Assembly (NCBI GenBank): GCA_910585625.1
Contig: CAJUFQ010000002.1
Span: 25,004 to 89,003 of the forward strand
From: an uncultured Lachnospiraceae bacterium
GTDB lineage: Bacteria; Bacillota; Clostridia; Lachnospirales; Lachnospiraceae
Reading direction: 5' to 3'
DNA: 64,000 nucleotides
The notes beneath the pieces are model-generated. The model saw only the letters and a list, made by a program, of their open reading frames with translations, did no database searches and was not told where the DNA came from. How positions within the stretch are numbered: position 1 is the first letter of the stretch; each line of letters starts with the position of its first letter. Made by a program: the position numbers and the translations under genes. Positions 59,358-64,000 of this stretch are shown piece by piece.

Positions 59358-60899
59358 TTATTTCAAGGAATCTGTTGACTTAGCTGCTTCGAATTCCGCC
59401 ATGATTTCTTTGCTTGGCGCTTTGCCTGCCAGGCTTATAAGCACAATGACTGCAGTCCCCACAAGAAATGCCGGGAGCAGTTCATAAATCGCAAATGCGC
59501 CGCCCATAGGCGCAACCAGATATTTCCAGATAAATACCATGGCGCCGCCTGCAATCATGCCCAGAACCGCCCCTGGCAGCGTCGTGCGCTTCCAAAACAG
59601 GGAACAGATAATCACCGGGCCGAAAGCCGCGCCAAACCCTGCCCAGGCAAATGAAACGATGCCAAATACGGAACTGTTTGGATTTCTCGCAATGAACACG
59701 CCGAGGACTGCAATCACAACAACTGTCACCCTGGCAATCACCATACTTGTCTTTTGGGACAGGTTCATATGTAGCGTATCCTGCAGGATATTCTGAGACA
59801 CACTGGAAGAGGCAGCCAAAAGCTGTGAATCTGCCGTCGACATCGTACTTGCCAGAATCCCTGCCAAAATCAGGCCTGCCATCAATGCCGGGAATATGCC
59901 ATAGCTTGACAGTAAGTCTGCAATGCGGACGATGACTGTCTCAGTATCAGAGCCTGTGAGGGCAGCAATCACTCCGCCTTTGCTCAATGCATTTCCCACA
60001 ATACCAATAAAGACGGCCATAGCCATGGCAATCACAACCCAGACAGACGCCACGCGGCGGGACAGCTTGAGCTTATTTTCATCTTCAATGGCCATGAAGC
60101 GCAGCAGGATATGAGGCATTCCAAAATAGCCGAAGCCCCAGGCACAGGTGGAGATAATCTTCAGAAGCCCATAAGGCGCCGCCTGACCGTTTTCAGCCAC
60201 ATAGGTGCTGGTTGCCGACAGATAGCCCGGCATCGCTTTGGCATTTTCCATGACTGCTCCGATTCCCCCAGCGGAAATCGTGGCAAACACCATGACAAAA
60301 ATAATTGCAACCGTCATGATGATACTCTGTATGAAGTCCGTCGTGGATGCCGCAAGGAAGCCGCCTGCCGCTGTATAGCCGACAATCACGATGGCGGAAA
60401 TAACCATTGCCGTCATATAGTCTGCGCCAAACAGCGACCCAAAAAGTTTCCCGCAGGCTGCAAAGCCGGACGCCGTATATGGTACAAAAAATATAATGAT
60501 GATAAGCGCTGCAATAACCGTAAGGATATTTGACTTATCGTGGAAGCGGTTAGAGAAGAACTGCGGCAGCGTAAACGAATTCGTAATCTGCGTATAACGG
60601 CGCAGACGCCTTGCAGTAAACAGCCAGTTTAAATAGGTACCGGCTGCCAGGCCCACAATCGTCCATCCCACATCTGCCAGCCCGGACAGATAGGCCAGGC
60701 CCGGAAGCCCCATCAGCAGATACCCCGACATATCGGACGCCTCCGCGCTCATGGCAGTTACCAGCGGCCCCAGCTTGCGTCCCCCAAGGTAAAAGTCGGA
60801 AGCGGACTCATTCTTCCTGGCGAAATAAAAGCCAACAGCTAACATGCCTATGAGGTAAACCACGATTGTAATCAAGATACAAATGGATGCTGTACTCAT
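59358..60899 (-). CDS. putP: Sodium/proline symporter
   Basis: The 513-residue protein has about 13 membrane helices and PutP landmarks: FYFARKNESASDFYLGGRKLGPLVTAMSAEASDMSGYLLMGLPG (25-70), with the sodium-site residues in SAEASDMSG, and HILLRFMAIED. It imports proline with sodium, for osmoprotection or amino-acid fermentation. GGAAGGAG lies upstream of the ATG. A strong hairpin lies between it and rplQ. Confidence 0.93.
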   Translation of the reverse strand: MSTASICILITIVVYLIGMLAVGFYFARKNESASDFYLGGRKLGPLVTAMSAEASDMSGYLLMGLPGLAYLSGLADVGWTIVGLAAGTYLNWLFTARRLRRYTQITNSFTLPQFFSNRFHDKSNILTVIAALIIIIFFVPYTASGFAACGKLFGSLFGADYMTAMVISAIVIVGYTAAGGFLAASTTDFIQSIIMTVAIIFVMVFATISAGGIGAVMENAKAMPGYLSATSTYVAENGQAAPYGLLKIISTCAWGFGYFGMPHILLRFMAIEDENKLKLSRRVASVWVVIAMAMAVFIGIVGNALSKGGVIAALTGSDTETVIVRIADLLSSYGIFPALMAGLILAGILASTMSTADSQLLAASSSVSQNILQDTLHMNLSQKTSMVIARVTVVVIAVLGVFIARNPNSSVFGIVSFAWAGFGAAFGPVIICSLFWKRTTLPGAVLGMIAGGAMVFIWKYLVAPMGGAFAIYELLPAFLVGTAVIVLISLAGKAPSKEIMAEFEAAKSTDSLK

Positions 60900-60923
60900 A
60901 AATCATTTTCTCCTTCCATAAAG

Positions 60924-60971
60924 TAGGTCACAGGAAAAAAATACATTTCAGATATTCTTTCCTGTGACCTA
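60924..60971 (-). terminator. Hairpin between rplQ and putP
   Basis: A perfect 14-base stem (TAGGTCACAGGAAA and its complement) with a 20-base loop lies 31 bases after rplQ and just before the putP ribosome site. The T-tract is inside the loop and arm, not after the stem (only CTTTATGG follows). It probably ends the ribosomal operon and may also attenuate putP. Confidence 0.6.
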
Positions 60972-61001
60972 ACATGTAATTGCTTATTTCTTTTCCGATT
61001 C

Positions 61002-61538
61002 TTATACTAATTCAAGAAGAACCTCTAAAGCGCCATCACCTTTCCGCTGCCCAATCTTGACAATCCTGGTGTACCCACCGTTACGGCCTACATATTTTGG
61101 AGCGATTTCGTCAAAAATCTTGGCTGCCATATCAACTTTCTTGGTGTTTCTCTTCCTTCCTGCCTTTTCAGCCGGAACAGATGTTACCGGATATAATACC
61201 TTGTACATCTGACGTCTGGCATGCAGGCGGGACGGAAGGTCTTTCTTAATGGTCTTCTCCACTTCGTCATACACGGTAACTCTCTTGCCGTCTACAACTT
61301 CTTTTACTCTCTTGCCATTCTCGTCTTTGCGGGCAACCTTTGCGGTAACGGTTACTTCCTCAAAGTTATCCTTTTCCCTAACTCCCATGGCAATCAAGCC
61401 TTCTGCCACTTTACGGACTTCCTTTGCTTTCGCCTCTGTAGTCACAATCTTGCCATTGTAAAGCAATGCTGTTACCTGGTTCCTAATCAGGGCCTTTCTC
61501 TGATCGGAAGTCCTGCCTAATTTTCTATATTTTCCCAT
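61002..61538 (-). CDS. rplQ: 50S ribosomal protein L17, with internal extension
   Basis: The 178-residue protein begins MGKYRKLGRTSDQRKALIRNQVTALLYNGKIVTTEAKAKEVR, the canonical L17 start, and ends YVGRNGGYTRIVKIGQRKGDGALEVLLEL. It is about 50 residues longer than E. coli L17 because of an Lys/Arg/Glu/Val-rich insertion at about 60-115. GGAGG lies upstream of the ATG at 61538. It is the last gene of the operon, 160 bases after rpoA. Confidence 0.97.
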   Translation of the reverse strand: MGKYRKLGRTSDQRKALIRNQVTALLYNGKIVTTEAKAKEVRKVAEGLIAMGVREKDNFEEVTVTAKVARKDENGKRVKEVVDGKRVTVYDEVEKTIKKDLPSRLHARRQMYKVLYPVTSVPAEKAGRKRNTKKVDMAAKIFDEIAPKYVGRNGGYTRIVKIGQRKGDGALEVLLELV

Positions 61539-61572
61539 TTCTGAATCCTCCATTTGTGGAGTATCCGGCAAC

Positions 61573-61683
61573 GCCTTTTTGGTCTTATTTACCGAATACT
61601 GTTACTTGTCTGCTGCCACTCATTGGGGCAATATCCCTTTTTGGGGATATACAAGGCTCCGCCTTTTGGTCTTATAAGCCTTG
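61573..61683. repeat. Repeat- and hairpin-rich rpoA-rplQ spacer
   Basis: Near-identical segments GCCTTTTTGGTCTTAT (61573-61588) and GCCTTTTGGTCTTAT (61661-61675) repeat 88 bases apart. Between them ATATCCC/GGGATAT (61631-61650) forms a hairpin, and CAAGGCT/AGCCTTG (61652-61683) forms another around the second copy. rpoA-rplQ spacers are normally short and plain. Confidence 0.8.
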
Positions 61684-61698
61684 CTCCTACGAAGAGCC

Positions 61699-62658
61699 TC
61701 ACTCTTCTCCGGGGTTTAACTGCAATCCTAATTCTTTTAATTTTGCCAATACTTCCTCTAATGACTTGCGTCCAAGATTACGGACTTTCATCATGTCTTC
61801 CGGCGTCCGATTGGTCAGTTCTTCCACAGTGTTGATTCCTGCACGTTTGAGGCAGTTGTAGGAACGGACAGACAGTTCAAGTTCATCAATGTTCATTTCG
61901 AGGACTTTCTCTTTTGCATTGTCCTCTTTCTCAATCATGACTTCTGCTGTCTTTGCATTCTCGGACAAATCTATAAACAGGTTCAGATGTTCACTGAGGA
62001 CTTTCGCTGCCAGGCTGACTGCCTCGTCCGGCTCCAAAGTACCGTTCGTATATACATCCAGCGTAAGCTTGTCATAGTCTGTAATCTGGCCCACACGTGT
62101 ATTCTCAATCGAAAGGTTCACACGCTCAATGGGGGTATAAATGCAATCGACTGCAATGACGCCGATGGGAACATCTTCACCTTTGTTCTTATCAGCACTT
62201 ACATAGCCTCTGCCCTTTGTAATCGTCAGTTCCATATATAGCCGGGAATCTGCGCCGCCGTTCAGATGGGCGATTACCAAGTCCGGATTCATAATCTCGA
62301 TATCCGGATCGACTTGGATATCCGCAGCTGTTACTACGCCTTCGCCTTCAAATTCAATATAAGCAACTTTAGACTCGTTTGTTGGGCTGGTATTTTTCAA
62401 TGCCAGGTTCTTAATGTTCATGATGATTTCAGTCACATCTTCCTTGATTCCCGGAATGGAGCTGAATTCGTGCAGAACACCTTCGATTTTAACCTGGCTG
62501 ACTGCCGCACCTGGCAAAGAAGAGAGCATGATTCTCCTCAGCGAATTCCCAAGTGTAGTGCCATAGCCTCTTTCAAGTGGTTCAACGACAAATCGGCCGT
62601 ATTTTTTGTCTTCTGAAATCTGTGCAATTTCAATATTAGGTTTTTCAAAATCGAACAC
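61699..62658 (-). CDS. rpoA: RNA polymerase alpha subunit
   Basis: The 319-residue protein has the alpha N-terminal dimerisation segment FVVEPLERGYGTTLGNSLRRIMLSSLPGAAV, LDVYTNGTLEPDEAVSLAAKVLSEHL, and the C-terminal domain with ELELSVRSYNCLKRAGINTVEELTNRTPEDMMKVRNLGRKSLEEVLAKL that binds UP elements and activators. Order rpsK-rpsD-rpoA-rplQ is the standard alpha operon. Normal length. Confidence 0.98.
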   Translation of the reverse strand: MFDFEKPNIEIAQISEDKKYGRFVVEPLERGYGTTLGNSLRRIMLSSLPGAAVSQVKIEGVLHEFSSIPGIKEDVTEIIMNIKNLALKNTSPTNESKVAYIEFEGEGVVTAADIQVDPDIEIMNPDLVIAHLNGGADSRLYMELTITKGRGYVSADKNKGEDVPIGVIAVDCIYTPIERVNLSIENTRVGQITDYDKLTLDVYTNGTLEPDEAVSLAAKVLSEHLNLFIDLSENAKTAEVMIEKEDNAKEKVLEMNIDELELSVRSYNCLKRAGINTVEELTNRTPEDMMKVRNLGRKSLEEVLAKLKELGLQLNPGEE

Positions 62659-62699
62659 TACAAAGTCCCTCCTTTTCGGATACCGTTGCTTGTCATTTA

Positions 62700-63293
62700 T
62701 TACTTAGAATACAACTCGACGATAAGCATTTCATCAACCGGAACATCAATAGCTTCTCTGTTCGGTAATTCTTTCACAGTACCTTTCAGGTTTTCCTGGT
62801 CGACATCCAGCCACTCCGGTACCAATCTTCCGCCTGTAACCTCAAGGATATCTTTGTATCTCTGGGAACCTTTGCACTTCTCTTTGATTTCAACAGTGTC
62901 TCCTGCTTTCACAAGATAGGAAGGAACTTTTACCTGCTTGCCGTTTACCAGCACATGCTTATGGCCGACAATCTGCCTTGCTTCTTTCCTGGTTCTTGCA
63001 AAGCCTAAACGGTAAACTACGTTATCAAGCCTGCTCTCCAGCATAATCATCAGGTTTTCACCTGTCATGCCTTTCATCCTGTCAGCTTTCAGATAGTAGT
63101 TGTGGAAAGGTTTCTCCAACACACCGTAGATGAATTTTGCTTTCTGTTTCTCTCTCAGCTGCAGTCCATATTCAGACACTTTCCTGTTCGCTCTTTTTAA
63201 TTGCCTGTTGGACTTTTTATCTATTCCCAGATATACCGGATCTAAACCAAGAGACCTGCATCTCTTAAGAACTGGAACTCTATTTACTGCCAT
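62700..63293 (-). CDS. rpsD: 30S ribosomal protein S4
   Basis: The 197-residue protein has the S4 domain LDNVVYRLGFARTRKEARQIVGHKHVLVNGKQVKVPSYLVKAGD and the long Lys/Arg-rich N-terminus (RCRSLGLDPVYLG). S4 nucleates 30S assembly and in many bacteria represses the alpha operon by binding its leader. It starts 19 bases after rpsK. The N-terminus lacks the zinc-binding cysteines found in some S4 proteins. Confidence 0.97.
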   Translation of the reverse strand: MAVNRVPVLKRCRSLGLDPVYLGIDKKSNRQLKRANRKVSEYGLQLREKQKAKFIYGVLEKPFHNYYLKADRMKGMTGENLMIMLESRLDNVVYRLGFARTRKEARQIVGHKHVLVNGKQVKVPSYLVKAGDTVEIKEKCKGSQRYKDILEVTGGRLVPEWLDVDQENLKGTVKELPNREAIDVPVDEMLIVELYSK

Positions 63294-63312
63294 CTTAACT
63301 TATACCTCCTAA

Positions 63313-63708
63313 TTAGACTCTTCTGCGTTTTGGTGGGCGGCATCCGTTGTGAGGTACCGGAGTAACGTCTTTGATGCTGGTTACTTCGAGTCCGCATGCC
63401 TGAAGCGCACGGATTGCTGCTTCACGCCCTGAACCGGGTCCTTTTACCATAACGTCTACTGTTTTCAAACCATGGATAAGAGCTGCCTTTGTCGCAGTCT
63501 CTGCTGCCATCTGTGCAGCATACGGAGTAGATTTCCTTGAACCTCTAAAACCAAGACCGCCTGCACTTGCCCATGATAAAGCATTTCCTTCAGCATCTGT
63601 AATCGTTACGATTGTATTGTTAAAAGATGACTGAATGTGCGCCTGTCCGCGTTCAACGTTTTTCTTTACGCGCTTTTTTGTCACTTTTTTTGCAGTGTTT
63701 TTCGCCAT
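63313..63708 (-). CDS. rpsK: 30S ribosomal protein S11
   Basis: The 131-residue protein ends TPVPHNGCRPPKRRRV and contains GQAHIQSSFNNTIVTITDAEGNALSWASAGGLGFRGSRKSTPYAAQ, the invariant S11 core. S11 sits on the platform of the 30S subunit. It is the first visible gene of the operon; rpsM would be expected upstream beyond the window, but a spacer of at least 292 bases separates rpsK from whatever lies there. Confidence 0.98.
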   Translation of the reverse strand: MAKNTAKKVTKKRVKKNVERGQAHIQSSFNNTIVTITDAEGNALSWASAGGLGFRGSRKSTPYAAQMAAETATKAALIHGLKTVDVMVKGPGSGREAAIRALQACGLEVTSIKDVTPVPHNGCRPPKRRRV

Positions 63709-63777
63709 TTCTAAACTAACCTACTTTCTTCTAATTATTAAAATTTACTGTTTCATATCACTTTTATGGTAGTTCTG

Positions 63778-64000
63778 TTCGCTAAGCTTACCAAGGCAGT
63801 TACGCTCGGCTATCACGCTGCCTTCGCCTGCCTGCAGGCTCGACACCGCTAAGTCTCGGTAACAAAGTTCGCACTAACCTCAAGCTGCTCTTATCAGCTT
63901 GCTTTCGCTAAGCTTACCAAGGTAGTTACGCTCGGCTATCACGCCGCCTTCGCCTGCCTGCAGGCTCGACACCGCTAAGTCTCGGTAACAAAGTTCGCAC
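63778..64000. repeat. Two copies of a 97-bp intergenic repeat, period 126 bp, cut by the window edge
   Basis: Copy 1 (63778-63874) and copy 2 (63904-64000) differ at only two positions and are separated by 29 bases. Each contains the palindrome GCCTGCAGGC and internal similar segments beginning CGCTAAG. No open frame with a ribosome site, tRNA or known RNA was recognised. The array may continue beyond base 64000. Confidence 0.9.

Noticed and set aside
63778..64000. Repeat upstream of rpsK considered as tRNA, rRNA fragment or small coding gene
   Set aside because: There is no T-loop GGTTC pattern, no cloverleaf, no conserved rRNA segment, and frames contain in-frame stops with no ribosome site.

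Overview
The window looks like chromosomal DNA from a motile member of the Clostridia, most likely Lachnospiraceae. The evidence is strong AGGAGG-type ribosome binding sites, a Gram-positive flagellar late-gene set (FlgM, FlgN, FlgK, FlgL, FliW, CsrA, FlaG, FliD, FliS, flagellin), class B sortase anchoring, anaerobic ribonucleotide reductase NrdDG, and an RsgI-type anti-sigma factor. No tRNA, rRNA, insertion sequence, prophage or CRISPR array was seen. The genus cannot be named from the sequence alone.

Region 1 (1-20128, all minus strand) is one tightly packed run of 19 genes that reads as a glycan-modification operon beside the flagellin locus. It holds two biosynthetic modules. One makes 2-aminoethylphosphonate: PEP mutase with an N-terminal nucleotidyltransferase-like domain, phosphonopyruvate decarboxylase, aminotransferase, a LicC-like nucleotidyltransferase and a TagF-like phosphotransferase. 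The other makes a CDP-activated, C4-branched deoxysugar: RfbF, RfbH, a DmpF/DmpG pair and a YerE-like thiamine-diphosphate enzyme. Glycosyltransferases, methyltransferases and small unknown proteins complete it. Region 2 (20274-23841, plus strand) has three tandem paralogous CgeB/DUF3880-type glycosyltransferases, convergent with flagellin.

Region 3 (23942-35656, minus) is the late flagellar cluster. Three promoters with the sigma-28 pattern TAAA-N15-NCCGATAN sit upstream of flagellin, flaG-fliD-fliS and flgM-flgN-flgK-flgK-flgL-fliW-csrA. The flagellin leader has a GGA-loop hairpin next to a GGA-containing Shine-Dalgarno site, as expected for CsrA control relieved by FliW.

Region 4 (35810-45641, minus) is a surface cassette: a 2347-residue repeat protein, a class B sortase and a leucine-rich-repeat protein with a TPKTG sorting signal. 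Region 5 (46014-60899) is mixed: an unknown protein, Lgt, an rRNA-type methyltransferase, an L,D-transpeptidase, NrdD/NrdG with a likely NrdR operator, a bacterial-Ig/NlpC-P60 wall protein, an ECF sigma/RsgI pair, a small secreted protein whose ribosome binding site lies in a long hairpin, and a PutP symporter. Region 6 (61002-64000, minus) is the distal end of the alpha operon (rpsK, rpsD, rpoA, rplQ), with unusually repeat-rich spacers.

The most interesting idea is that regions 1-3 form a flagellin glycosylation island. It would build an aminoethylphosphonate-decorated glycan and an erwiniose-like branched sugar whose four-carbon branch comes from 4-hydroxy-2-oxopentanoate. This is inferred from gene content and order and has not been demonstrated.
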